Position numbers and translations under genes: made by a program
From: an uncultured Lachnospiraceae bacterium
Lineage (GTDB): Bacteria > Bacillota > Clostridia > Lachnospirales > Lachnospiraceae
NCBI GenBank assembly: GCA_902770965.1
Contig: CACXUY010000031.1
Coordinates: 1 to 63,023, forward strand
DNA: 63,023 bases
Reading direction: 5' to 3'
The notes under the pieces: generated by a model
Database searches by the model: none
Told to the model about the DNA's origin: nothing
What the model saw: the letters and a program-made list of their open reading frames with translations, nothing else
Part shown: one piece after another, positions 18,481-27,290 of the stretch
Numbering within the stretch: the first letter of the stretch is position 1
Layout of the letters: every line of letters begins with the position of its first letter

Positions 18481-18524
18481 AAAAGAGGCTCGCCCTTGTA
18501 TAAAGCAAAGCGAACCTCTTTTCT
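18481..18524 (-). terminator. Intrinsic terminator after codY
   Basis: Stem AAAAGAGGCTCGC / GCGAACCTCTTTT (one mismatch) with T-rich sequence on the minus-strand 3' side, about 110 bp beyond the codY stop. Confidence 0.75.
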
Positions 18525-18631
18525 TTTCCGTGCTCTTATGATCAGTTCTGGTTAAATAAATCCTGCCATTAGTTACTTCGAACTTTAAATCGAATACATC
18601 ATCACACGCAAACGCAGTGGCGACGATAACT

Positions 18632-19408
18632 TTAAAAATCAGTCTTATTTGCCGCCAACTCGTCAAGGATGAGCTCGTTCTGAATCTTGATGTAGGTGCC
18701 CTTCATGCCGGAGGAACGAGACTCTATGACTCCCGCGCTTTCCAGCTTACGCAGCGCGTTGACGATTACCGAGCGCGTGATACCCACGCGGTCAGCGACC
18801 TTACTCGCTACGAGGATGCCTTCATTGCCCTTCAGCTCATCGAAAATATGCTGTACCGCATCCAGCTCAGATGCTGAAAGAGTGCTGATGGCCGACTTGA
18901 CGATCTGGAGCTTACGGATCTCCTCGGCACTCTCTTCATTCAGCGAACGCAGCATCTCAAGTCCGACCACAGCGTTGCCATACTCTGCAAGAATGATATC
19001 ATCAATCTCATAGGGCTTGCTCCCGAACTTATAGGTGAACAATGTGCCCAAGCGCTCGCCGGCTATGTCGATGGGGGTGACAATAACATGATACTCCCTC
19101 AGGTCTTCGCCCTCAAAGCCCAGCGTCTCGAGATGGACGTTCTCCTTCGTCGAGAGTATGTTCAGTAACCTTTCGTTCAGCTGCCCGTCGATGAACTCAC
19201 CCACATGAGCAGCTTTCCAATCGTCTGTGTTGTCCTTCAAGTACTCGCCCAGACCAAGAATCTTGCCCTTTTTGCTGATAACAAGAATATTGGATTCCAG
19301 AACCTCTGCCAGCACGGAGCAAATGTCGTTGAATACGAAAACCTTGGAAGAATTGTTATGCAGCAGTTTGTTGATCTTGCGAGTCTTGTCCAGCAATTGC
19401 ACGCTCAT
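18632..19408 (-). CDS. codY: GTP- and branched-chain-amino-acid-sensing repressor CodY
   Basis: 258 residues, full length for CodY. The N-terminal GAF-like ligand domain (SVQLLDKTRKINKLLHNN at the start) is followed by the winged-helix domain with ASKVADRVGITRSVIVNALR near residue 205 and GVIESRSSGMKGTY. CodY represses nutrient-scavenging and biosynthetic genes when isoleucine and GTP are abundant. The dprA-topA-codY neighbourhood seen here is typical of Firmicutes. It has its own promoter and terminator. Confidence 0.98.
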   Translation of the reverse strand: MSVQLLDKTRKINKLLHNNSSKVFVFNDICSVLAEVLESNILVISKKGKILGLGEYLKDNTDDWKAAHVGEFIDGQLNERLLNILSTKENVHLETLGFEGEDLREYHVIVTPIDIAGERLGTLFTYKFGSKPYEIDDIILAEYGNAVVGLEMLRSLNEESAEEIRKLQIVKSAISTLSASELDAVQHIFDELKGNEGILVASKVADRVGITRSVIVNALRKLESAGVIESRSSGMKGTYIKIQNELILDELAANKTDF

Positions 19409-19444
19409 AGTCTGCCTCCTATGTATAGGTTATGCTTCTACTTA

Positions 19445-19473
19445 ATAATACCGCCAGTCTAGAGTAATTGCAA
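19445..19473 (-). promoter_or_regulatory. Predicted sigma-A promoter of codY
   Basis: Minus-strand TTGCAA (19468-19473), 17-bp spacer, TATTAT (19445-19450), about 40 bp upstream of the start codon. Confidence 0.7.
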
Positions 19474-19576
19474 GTGTTTTTATTGCTGTTTTTGATTTTT
19501 TTCTTAAATTATTCCAAAAATAGGTCCGCATTTAATTCTTCCGGGTGATCAAAGACCAAATGTCAAAACAGTATGT

Positions 19577-21616
19577 TTAAAATGTACCTGTCATAACAGT
19601 CTGCTCAAAAGCTGCCTGAGAATCGCCCTTATCGTCCGTCATTTTATCCGTGTCATTGTCAGTTTTCGTATTAACCGACCAACTCATGTACTCACATTCC
19701 GGATAATTCTCACAGCCGAAGTAACGACGCCCCTTGCGGGTCCTTCTTATGATGAGTTCTCCTCCGCACTCGGGGCAGGTCATACCTGTCCTTTCCAGAT
19801 AAGGCTTTGTGTTGCGGCACTCGGGGAAACCGGGACATGCAAGGAACTTCCCATGCGGGCCATATTTGATCACCATATTTCTTCCGCAAAGCTCGCATAC
19901 GGTGTCAGAGACCTCGTCTGCTATCGTAACCCTGTCCAGCTCCGATTCTGCCTTGTCTACCTCCCGCTTAAAGCCAGGGTAGAAATCCGCTACAACCTGC
20001 TTCCACTCTTCCTGCCCATCGGCGATCTTGTCAAGCTCCTCCTCCATCTCGGCCGTGAAACCCTCATCAACTATGTCAGGGAAGGAACCCTTCATAATGT
20101 TATTCACGGTCTCACCGATCTCAGTAGTGAATATGTTCTTGCTCTCCTTAGTTATATAATGCCTTGCAAGCAGCGTTGTTATCGTGGGAGCATAGGTGCT
20201 GGGCCTTCCGATGCCGCATTCCTCCATGGAGCGAACCAGAGACGCTTCCGTATAGTGCGCAGGGGGCTGCGTGAAATGCTGCTTAGGATCGATATCCTTC
20301 AGCTCCAGCTGCATGTCCTTCTCAAAGCCGCCCAGGGTGTCCTTTTTCTCAAGCTTCTCTCCATCCTCGTACACGCTAAGATAGCCGTCAAAGGTCTTCA
20401 CGTTTGCGGACATGGAGAACACCGCTTCACCCGCTTTTATCTTAACCGTGGTGTTATCGTAGGTCGCGTCCCTCATCTGGCTGGCCGCGAATCTCTCCCA
20501 TATAAGCTTATAGAGTCTTAGCTGATCGCGGTTCAACGAATCCTTGAGGCTCTCAGGCGTCCTGACCAGGTCGGTAGGCCTTATCGCTTCATGGGCATCC
20601 TGTATCTTCCTCTTGACCTGGCTGTCCTTTGCCTCATCCGGCACATATTCAGGACCATACTTCTGTAAAATATAGTCCCTCGCCATGCTCTTTGCTTCCT
20701 CGGCGACGCGGGTGGAATCCGTACGAAGATATGTAATGATGCCGACGGTTCCATTTCCCATGATATCGATGCCCTCGTAAAGCTGCTGGGCTATCCTCAT
20801 GGTCTTCTGAGTCGAGTAATTCAGTCTCCTTGAAGCCTCCTGCTGAAGCGTGCTCGTGGTAAAGGGAAGCGGCGCCTTTCTGACCCGCCGGGTCTTCTTT
20901 ACGTCGCATACGTAAAATCTCTCATCCCGGAAACCTGCTATAAGCTTATCCGCGTCCTCCTTGCAGGCCAGCGGAGCCTTTCCGCAGTAACGAGCCATGA
21001 ATTCTTTCTTGCCGCCTTCATCAGTGAGCTTGACATCCAATGTCCAGAATTCTTCGGGGATGAAGGAACTGATCTCCTCCTCGCGCCTGCATACCATGGC
21101 CAGCGCGGCGGACTGGACTCGTCCGGCAGACAGCCCTCTCTTCACCTTCTGCCAGAGAAGGGGACTGATGGTATAACCCACTATGCGGTCAAGTATGCGT
21201 CGTGTCTGCTGCGCGTCCACGAGATTCATGTCTATGCTTCTGGGACGGGCAAGTGACTCCTTGACGGCACTCTTTGTTATCTCATTAAATGTGATCCTCT
21301 GTACTTCTTTATCATCAAGCTTGAGTGCCTGTGTTAGATGCCAGGCTATAGCTTCCCCTTCCCTGTCTGGGTCAGTCGCAAGATATATATTCTTCGCTTT
21401 TTTGACTTTCTTTCTGAGATTGGCGAGCACCTCGCCTTTTCCACGTATCGTTATATATTTAGGCTCATACTCATGCTCCACATCTATCCCCAGCTGGCTC
21501 TTGGGGAGGTCGCGGACATGGCCGCCGGAAGCTTCTACATTATAATTAGAACCGAGGAATTTCTTGATGGTTTTAACCTTCGCAGGAGATTCCACGATGA
21601 TAAGATTCTGATTCAA
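19577..21616 (-). CDS. topA: DNA topoisomerase I
   Basis: A 679-residue type IA topoisomerase that relaxes negative supercoils. The TOPRIM domain begins NLIIVESPAKVKTIKKFLG with ATDPDREGEAIAWHL; the catalytic tyrosine is in GIITYLRTDSTRV (about residue 295); EECGIGRPSTYAPTI follows. Two C-terminal zinc ribbons are visible (CELCGRNM...CPGFPEC and CPECGGEL...CENYPEC). An 18-residue tail after the last ribbon is polar. The last codons are echoed 28 bp further on (TGTCAAAACAGTATG against TGTCATAACAGTCTG on the + strand). Confidence 0.98.
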   Translation of the reverse strand: MNQNLIIVESPAKVKTIKKFLGSNYNVEASGGHVRDLPKSQLGIDVEHEYEPKYITIRGKGEVLANLRKKVKKAKNIYLATDPDREGEAIAWHLTQALKLDDKEVQRITFNEITKSAVKESLARPRSIDMNLVDAQQTRRILDRIVGYTISPLLWQKVKRGLSAGRVQSAALAMVCRREEEISSFIPEEFWTLDVKLTDEGGKKEFMARYCGKAPLACKEDADKLIAGFRDERFYVCDVKKTRRVRKAPLPFTTSTLQQEASRRLNYSTQKTMRIAQQLYEGIDIMGNGTVGIITYLRTDSTRVAEEAKSMARDYILQKYGPEYVPDEAKDSQVKRKIQDAHEAIRPTDLVRTPESLKDSLNRDQLRLYKLIWERFAASQMRDATYDNTTVKIKAGEAVFSMSANVKTFDGYLSVYEDGEKLEKKDTLGGFEKDMQLELKDIDPKQHFTQPPAHYTEASLVRSMEECGIGRPSTYAPTITTLLARHYITKESKNIFTTEIGETVNNIMKGSFPDIVDEGFTAEMEEELDKIADGQEEWKQVVADFYPGFKREVDKAESELDRVTIADEVSDTVCELCGRNMVIKYGPHGKFLACPGFPECRNTKPYLERTGMTCPECGGELIIRRTRKGRRYFGCENYPECEYMSWSVNTKTDNDTDKMTDDKGDSQAAFEQTVMTGTF

Positions 21617-21734
21617 CTCTGAACTCCTTAGGAAATATTTATAACATGGGCGCAGTCATCCGCTGCGCAAAAGAAGCGATGATAAATGATATCAAATGAC
21701 TGTGAAATATGAAACCGCCCATGGGTTTGTCTGT

Positions 21735-21805
21735 CATGATATCGACCGCTGAGGCTCCCGCCGCATATCACATGCGTAAAACCCGGCGGCCGATATCATA
21801 AACTG
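21735..21805 (-). other. Interrupted palindrome in the topA leader
   Basis: ATGATATCG-A-CCGC at 21737-21749 pairs with GCGG-C-CGATATCAT at 21786-21799, leaving a GC-rich interior with alternative pairing. There is no following T-run, so it is not a simple terminator. It occupies the 324-bp spacer between the formyltransferase stop and topA. It could be a regulatory RNA structure or a protein site. Confidence 0.45.
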
Positions 21806-21940
21806 ACGGAAAAGCGAAATAGCAGCTGTCCATCATGGACATAACTTAATTCTTCACTGCGATACAGAGAATCAATCAGTTTTCTGGGCTTAAAGATGCA
21901 TTCTCCAAATAACGCTGCGCAAAACAGTTATGCCATATCA

Positions 21941-23113
21941 TCAATGATGGAACAGGCGGATACCGGTGAACGCCATGGCGATGCCGTACTTGTCACATGT
22001 CTCTATGACGTTGTCATCGCGTATGGAGCCGCCGGCTTCGGCGATGTAGCTCACACCGCTGCGATGTGCTCTCTCGATGTTGTCGCCAAAGGGGAAGAAT
22101 GCATCCGAGCCAAGGCTGACGCCGGTCTGCTTCCCGATCCACTCCTTCTTCTCCTGGGCAGTCAGAGGCTCGGGACACTCGGTGAAGACACGCTGCCACG
22201 CTCCGTCCGCGAGGACTTCTTCGGGGCTGTCGGAAACAAATACATCAATGGCATTGTCGCGGTCAGGGCGGCGCACGTCAGAGCGGAAAGGCAGCTCAAG
22301 GACTCTGGGATGCTGCCTGAGGAACCAGTTGTCAGCCTTGCTTCCGGCAAGCCTCGTGCAGTGTATCCTGGACTGCTGTCCGGCTCCGATGCCTATCATC
22401 TGTCCTCCGACCGCGTATCCCACGGAATTCGACTGAGTATACTTCAGTGTGATCAGCGCGATAAGCAGATCCCTCACAGCACTCTCAGGGAAATTCTTAT
22501 TCTTAGTAGGGATGTTCCTGAGGCAGTCAGGGGTGAGTTCCAGATTGTTGTGCCCCTGCTCGAGGTAGAGTCCGAAGATCTGCTTCGTCTCTATCGGATC
22601 CGGCTCATAATCCGGATCCATCTGAATGACGAGATAACCGCCCTTCCTCTTCTCCTTGAGGATCTCAAGGGCTTCAGGACTGTATGAAGGGGCGATGATG
22701 CCATCTGAGACCTCTCGCCTGAGATAAGAAGCGGTAGCTGCGTCGCACTCATCAGAAAGAGCGGCAAAATCTCCGTATGAGGACATGCGGTCAGCGCCGC
22801 GAGCCCTGATATAAGCGGTTGACATGGGAGTAAGCTCCACGCCTTCCACGAAATAAATCTTCTGAAGCGTCTCATCCATCGGCACTGCCACGGCCGCTCC
22901 GGCCGGACTCACATGCTTGAAAGATGCCGCGGCAGGAAGCCCTGTAGCCTTCTTCAATTCCTTAACCAGCTGCCAGCTGTTGAGCGCATCCATGAGATTG
23001 ATGTATCCGGGACGTCCGTTCAGAACCTTGAACGGAAGCTCACTGTCAGCAGCAAATATCCTGGCCGGTTTCTGATTCGGGTTGCATCCATACTTCAGCT
23101 GTAATTCCTGCAT
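21941..23113 (-). CDS. AICAR formyltransferase, stand-alone PurH C-terminal domain type
   Basis: The 390-residue protein transfers a formyl group from 10-formyl-THF to AICAR in purine synthesis. It matches the AICAR transformylase half of PurH (LKYGCNPNQKPARI, PGYINLMDALNSWQLVKEL, AASFKHVSPAGAA with the catalytic Lys-His, YTQSNSVGYAVGGQMIGIGAGQQSRIHCTRLAG, FPFGDNIERAHRSGVSYIAEAGGS). The IMP cyclohydrolase domain that normally precedes it is absent, so that activity must be encoded elsewhere. AAGGAGG precedes the ATG at 23113; an in-frame ATG at 23146 lacks one. It lies between dprA and topA, an unusual place, and has its own promoter. Confidence 0.93.
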   Translation of the reverse strand: MQELQLKYGCNPNQKPARIFAADSELPFKVLNGRPGYINLMDALNSWQLVKELKKATGLPAAASFKHVSPAGAAVAVPMDETLQKIYFVEGVELTPMSTAYIRARGADRMSSYGDFAALSDECDAATASYLRREVSDGIIAPSYSPEALEILKEKRKGGYLVIQMDPDYEPDPIETKQIFGLYLEQGHNNLELTPDCLRNIPTKNKNFPESAVRDLLIALITLKYTQSNSVGYAVGGQMIGIGAGQQSRIHCTRLAGSKADNWFLRQHPRVLELPFRSDVRRPDRDNAIDVFVSDSPEEVLADGAWQRVFTECPEPLTAQEKKEWIGKQTGVSLGSDAFFPFGDNIERAHRSGVSYIAEAGGSIRDDNVIETCDKYGIAMAFTGIRLFHH

Positions 23114-23146
23114 ATTATCCTCCTTGATAATATCCTGAGTTGACAC

Positions 23147-23253
23147 TATTCAGCACTGCCCTGCCGTCGTGCCCTGAGCGGAATATGCCTCGTAATAATC
23201 ACCAACGATTATTCGATGATCTTCTCAATCCTAAGCTCCGATGTCCTGAATAG
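23147..23253 (+). repeat. R1 repeat, degenerate copy (f)
   Basis: Ends ACTATTCAGCAC and TCCTGAATAGT are kept, but the interior is largely unlike other copies. It falls between the promoter at 23304-23332 and the formyltransferase gene, so it is transcribed as part of the leader. Confidence 0.5.
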
Positions 23254-23303
23254 TTATCCTGAGTCATAATCTCTGTCAAACTCGGTTGCCTATTGCGATT
23301 GTC

Positions 23304-23332
23304 AAGGTATCACACTTTTTAAATGCTGTCAA
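23304..23332 (-). promoter_or_regulatory. Predicted sigma-A promoter of the formyltransferase gene
   Basis: Minus-strand TTGACA (23327-23332, perfect), 17-bp spacer, TACCTT (23304-23309). Two further TTGACA-like sequences lie nearby. Leader of about 190 nt includes R1 copy f. Confidence 0.65.
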
Positions 23333-23587
23333 GACAGCTAAACCACGTAAACTGTCAACATTCCCACAAAAAATGGATCAGCGCTTCATAACTCAAGGAT
23401 GTGTCAGCTGTAAAACACTTTCATAGCCGTCTGCGAAACCGGCTTACATGGACGGGAGTATAAAAGGCATCTTTCATGGCCGCCTGTGAAAATGACCTGC
23501 ATGGCCGCGGCCATGACAGCAACGATGGTCTGTCTTATCACTTGGATTGCGGCTCTACCTCAAATACTCCTGTCCGAACAACAAGAT

Positions 23588-23686
23588 CGCTGCGATGCTT
23601 AAATGACGCTGCCTTTACAGCAGGATCGCTGCAATGCTTAAATGACGCTGCCTTTACAGCAGGATCGCTGCAATGCTTCAAATGAT
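23588..23686. repeat. 38-bp tandem repeat downstream of dprA
   Basis: About 2.5 copies of a unit containing GATCGCTGCAATGCTTAAATG and CGCTGCCTTTACAGCAG. No gene is visible from 23333 to 23705. Immediately after dprA's end CGGTCCGGAA is also duplicated (23693 and 23710). Confidence 0.8.
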
Positions 23687-23705
23687 ACCGCCCGGTCCGG
23701 AACTG

Positions 23706-24878
23706 TCATCGGTCCGGAAAAAGCAGCTTGACATATTGACCTTGACAAACCTGCCTGACCACACCTCTCATCTCCATCAAAAGCAAGTCATGCATCAGCT
23801 CCGATATGGCTATCCCTGTCTTCTCTGAGATATTGTCAATATGCGACGGAGTGGATGATAATGCCTCAATTATTTTCATCCACTCGGCATCATGATCCTT
23901 TCGCTCCTCATCTTCCGCTTCTCTGAGATTTTTCGGTTCTGAAAAATCCATGCCTAGTACCTCGCAGACATCTTCAAAGCATGTGACCATGACTGCCCCC
24001 TGCCTGATAAGCCTGTTGCAGCCTTCGCTCAGCTGATCCCCAACCCTGCCGGGCACCGCCATCACGTCGCGCCCCTGCTCTAGAGCATGATCCGCAGTGA
24101 TGAGCGAACCGCTCCTCTCCCTGGCTTCAACTACCAGCACCGCATCAGAAAACGCACTGACAAGCCTGTTCCTCATCGGAAAACGAAACGCTTGCGGAAT
24201 AGTACCCGGAACATTTTCCGACACCACCCCTCCGTCGCGGATCAACTGCTCATAAAGATTATAATTCGACCTCGGATAACATATATCCACTCCACTGCCC
24301 AAAACCGCCAATGAATAGCCTCCGCTCCTCAGAGCTGCCCACTGGCTCTCCCCGTCAATTCCTGCCGCCATCCCGCTTACCACTCCAATTCCGTGGCTTG
24401 CCAGCTCTCTTCCAAAATATTCCGCCATCTGCCGTCCATATTCATCGCAGCTCCTCGCCCCTACTATCGCGACCATTGGCATGTCAGGCATCGGCAGACT
24501 CCCCTTTACAAACAGACCCGCAGGACAGTCAGGCAAGCTCCGAAGCTTGCCGGGAAAATCCGCCTCATTCCGTCCTATGAATGCTATGCCGTCCTTTTCT
24601 ATGGCTGCGAGCTTCTTGGCTATCTTCTCCGGTTCAAGCTTGCTGTCACCTAGCTCTTTTATCTGCTTCGGGTTCAGTTCAACACAAGGCATGTCATGAT
24701 CTCCGTTCCAGGCATCTGCCCCACTCCATGCATGGTGCGTCCATATCCCTTCAGGACTTCCAAACACACCCAACAGCCTGTTCAGGCTGACAGGACCTAT
24801 GACATCAAGCGTGCTCAGCCAAAACCACAGCTCCCTGCTGCTCAAACCTCCATATCTGTCTCTGCTTCTATCTTCCAA
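23706..24878 (-). CDS. dprA: DNA-processing protein DprA
   Basis: A 390-residue DprA/Smf protein that protects incoming single-stranded DNA and loads RecA during natural transformation. The Rossmann-like domain carries VAIVGARSCDEYGR, SGMAAGIDGESQWAAL, LAVLGSGVDICYPRSNYNLYEQL, GTIPQAFRFPMRNRLVSAFSDAVLVVEA and GSLITADHALEQGRDVMAVPG. A helix-hairpin-helix-like N terminus and a C-terminal winged-helix-like region are present. comM lies immediately upstream, making a competence pair. Confidence 0.96.
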   Translation of the reverse strand: MEDRSRDRYGGLSSRELWFWLSTLDVIGPVSLNRLLGVFGSPEGIWTHHAWSGADAWNGDHDMPCVELNPKQIKELGDSKLEPEKIAKKLAAIEKDGIAFIGRNEADFPGKLRSLPDCPAGLFVKGSLPMPDMPMVAIVGARSCDEYGRQMAEYFGRELASHGIGVVSGMAAGIDGESQWAALRSGGYSLAVLGSGVDICYPRSNYNLYEQLIRDGGVVSENVPGTIPQAFRFPMRNRLVSAFSDAVLVVEARERSGSLITADHALEQGRDVMAVPGRVGDQLSEGCNRLIRQGAVMVTCFEDVCEVLGMDFSEPKNLREAEDEERKDHDAEWMKIIEALSSTPSHIDNISEKTGIAISELMHDLLLMEMRGVVRQVCQGQYVKLLFPDR

Positions 24879-24935
24879 AGCATCACCTCCAACGTCTCAG
24901 TTTTACATTCATCATTCTGATATGCCGTCAAAAGC

Positions 24936-26477
24936 TCACCCCCAGTATTTCTGTTCCAGCCCTCGGTATCCCACAGCTTCCGCCAGGGAGTACTCACTTA
25001 TCACCGCCTCGCCGGACAAATCCGAGATGGTTCTTGCCACCTTGAGAATACGGTGATAAGCCCTCGCCGTCAGCTCCATCCTGCGGTATACCTCGGCCAT
25101 CATACTCTCCGCGGCAGGACTCAAGTGGCAAAATCTCTCCATCTGGCTGTTTGTCAGCTGCGAATTAAAGAAAATTCCTTCATCCTTATACCGTGACTTC
25201 TGCCGCTCCCATGCAGCCATGACTCGTCCGCGAATTGCCGCCGAATCCTCCTGCTTCACGTCCACGCTCCTGCTCATTATGATATCGCTGTAAGCCACGG
25301 CAGGCATATCAACACATATATCCATCCTGTCCAGGAGCGGTCTGCTGATCTTCTGCAAATATTTCCTCACCGCATAGTCGGTGCAGCGGCATTTGTCTCT
25401 GTCGGGATAATAGCCGCACGGACATGGATTCATAGCGGCCACCACCATGCAGTCTGATGGAAAGCTGTATGAACCCTTCACGCGTGAAATCGTCACCCTC
25501 CTGTCCTCAAGCGGCTGGCGAAGCACCTCGAGAGATGCCCGCGAGAACTCAGGAAATTCATCCAGAAATAAAACCCCACGGTTAGCCAGGGAAATCTCGC
25601 CCGGACGAGGCACCGCGCCGCCGCCCGCAAGCGCTGACGCAGATATGGTGTGATGAGGGGAGCGGAACGGCCTTGTCAACATCATAGGCCGGCCGGGAGG
25701 AAGGAGCCCGCAGATACTGTAGATCTTTGTGACCTCCATGCTCTCTTCTTGTGTCAGCTCCGGCAGGATAGTGGGCAGCCGCCTCGCTGTCATGGTCTTG
25801 CCGGATCCCGGAGGTCCGACCATGATGATGTTGTGCATCCCCGCAGCCGCTACTTCAGCTGCTCTTTTCACTGCCGCCTGCCCGGTTATTTCCGAGAAAT
25901 CCACATCATACTTCCTCTCTTCCTGTCCGGCCACCCAGTGTTCCGCGGCATAGCTGTCGAGTTCTTCATTACCTGAAAGCATCTCGACGACGTTTCCCAA
26001 AGAAGCCGCCGGATATACCTTGATGCCTTCAACAGCGGAGCCCTCCCGTGCGTTCTCCTTTGGTACTATCACACCATGAAAGCCCTCGTCTTTCGCCGCG
26101 GCAACCATGGATATCACTCCATGCACGGGGCAAAGCCGTCCATCAAGACCCAACTCTCCCAGAAAGGCTATGTCCTTACAACGATCAGATGAGATGATTC
26201 CGTATGATATCAATATCCCGACTGCTATAGCCAGATCAAAAGCCGTTCCATCCTTCCTGATGTCCGCAGGAGCGATATTCACCGTTATCCTTCGGGGAGC
26301 TAATTGAAAACCCGAATTCTTCAGAGATATACGAACCCGCTCCTTTGCCTCCTTTGATTCCGATGAAAGATAGCCCACCATAGAGAAATCTGGCAATCCC
26401 GCGGAGACATCTGTCTCAACCGAGACCACCAGCCCCTCGATCCCGACTATCATCAAAGTCTTAACCTTGCTGTACAT
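24936..26477 (-). CDS. comM: YifB/ComM-family AAA+ ATPase (Mg-chelatase-like)
   Basis: 513 residues. N-terminal Lon-protease-like domain (VEGLVVSVETDVSAGLPDF), AAA+ core with Walker A VGPPGSGKTMTARRLPTILP near residue 222 and Walker B GVLFLDEFPEF, and C-terminal helical region. In Gram-negative competence ComM promotes branch migration of incoming DNA; the role in Clostridia is inferred. The cysteine pattern MNPCPCGYYPD...CRCT is typical for the family. It heads the comM-dprA pair and has a near-consensus promoter about 450 bp upstream. Confidence 0.94.
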   Translation of the reverse strand: MYSKVKTLMIVGIEGLVVSVETDVSAGLPDFSMVGYLSSESKEAKERVRISLKNSGFQLAPRRITVNIAPADIRKDGTAFDLAIAVGILISYGIISSDRCKDIAFLGELGLDGRLCPVHGVISMVAAAKDEGFHGVIVPKENAREGSAVEGIKVYPAASLGNVVEMLSGNEELDSYAAEHWVAGQEERKYDVDFSEITGQAAVKRAAEVAAAGMHNIIMVGPPGSGKTMTARRLPTILPELTQEESMEVTKIYSICGLLPPGRPMMLTRPFRSPHHTISASALAGGGAVPRPGEISLANRGVLFLDEFPEFSRASLEVLRQPLEDRRVTISRVKGSYSFPSDCMVVAAMNPCPCGYYPDRDKCRCTDYAVRKYLQKISRPLLDRMDICVDMPAVAYSDIIMSRSVDVKQEDSAAIRGRVMAAWERQKSRYKDEGIFFNSQLTNSQMERFCHLSPAAESMMAEVYRRMELTARAYHRILKVARTISDLSGEAVISEYSLAEAVGYRGLEQKYWG

Positions 26478-26634
26478 GTCCTATCCTCTTTTAATCTCCT
26501 TTCCCTGCAAGCATGCACCCTGACCTGTCATTTAGTTCCTTCCCTGTGATCTATACCTTATACGCTTAAAAGCCAACCATGCTATTCAGGCTCTGTGCCC
26601 TTCCAGCATCCTTCCAGCATCATTGCCATGCCAC

Positions 26635-26742
26635 ATACCCTTTCCGATGACCTTGCGCCTGCCCTTTCCTATGACCTTGCGCCTGCCCTTTCCGATGACC
26701 TTGCGCCTGCCCTTTCCTATGACCTTGCGCCTGCCCTTTCAG
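26635..26742. repeat. 24-bp tandem repeat in the comM leader
   Basis: Four to five copies of CCTTGCGCCTGCCCTTTCC plus TATGA or CGATGA, alternating. It lies between the predicted promoter at 26927 and the comM start, so it is probably transcribed. Open frames through it (LAPALSYD repeats) look like artefacts. Confidence 0.85.
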
Positions 26743-26926
26743 CGCCCTTACAGCGCCTTTTTAACTCCCTTGCCATGCCAGATATACTTCCATCGACCCA
26801 GCATCCCATTATCCCATTCATGCTCCATATGTTTCCAAAAACCTTATTGTACCTTCAAGGTACGGCATTTCATATCCACCTTGTTTGGTAGTATACTAAT
26901 ATTTTAGTCCACTATTTGTATAGTGT

Positions 26927-26955
26927 ATTATAGTGGGTATTTCGTTATTTGTAAA
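26927..26955 (-). promoter_or_regulatory. Predicted sigma-A promoter of comM-dprA
   Basis: Minus-strand TTTACA (26950-26955), 17-bp spacer, TATAAT (26927-26932). Confidence 0.7.
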
Positions 26956-26999
26956 GCCTTTTTACTGTTTTTCCCTTCGTATTCATATTGATGAATAGC

Positions 27000-27033
27000 A
27001 AAAAGACCAGAGCGATTTTGCCCTGGTCTTTGT
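27000..27033 (-). terminator. Intrinsic terminator after scpB
   Basis: Stem AAAGACCAGAGC / GCCCTGGTCTTT (one mismatch) followed by TTTTTG on the minus strand. It ends the scpA-scpB transcript after R1 copy e. Confidence 0.85.
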
Positions 27034-27119
27034 TAAGCCGCCGTCCTGACAGAATCTGTTCTGAAAAGCCGATCCCATCATCACAGCTGCTTTGTACTGA
27101 TCATATATCGTTTGTAGCT

Positions 27120-27273
27120 ATTCAGCACCCCAGACTCAGGATGCTGCGCATCCCTCGTTGTGGGGCGGCCAGAGGCGCTGCGCGCCTTGTCCGCCCCAAG
27201 ATAGCTGTTATAATACGTCTGAAGCGCAAGCACCTCGTCCTGTATTCTAACAGTTATCCTGGGGTGCTTAATC
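27120..27273 (-). repeat. R1 repeat, full copy (e)
   Basis: Inverted relative to copy a and collinear with it: ATTCAGCACCCCAGACTC, GGATGCTGCGCATCC, GAGGCGCTGCGCGCCTTG, GATAGCTGTTATAATACG, CAGTTATCCTGGGGTGC. It lies directly downstream of scpB. Confidence 0.85.
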
Positions 27274-27290
27274 ATTTCAAATATTCTCTT

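Noticed and set aside
21617..21940. Possible ZTP or THF riboswitch near the formyltransferase/topA genes
   Set aside because: The conserved CCGCCTGGGCA core of ZTP and the THF core sequences are not present; the structure lies downstream, not upstream, of the formyltransferase.
26595..26907. + strand frames encoding LAPALSYD-type repeats
   Set aside because: They only reflect the 24-bp DNA repeat; no start signal and two frames give equally repetitive products.
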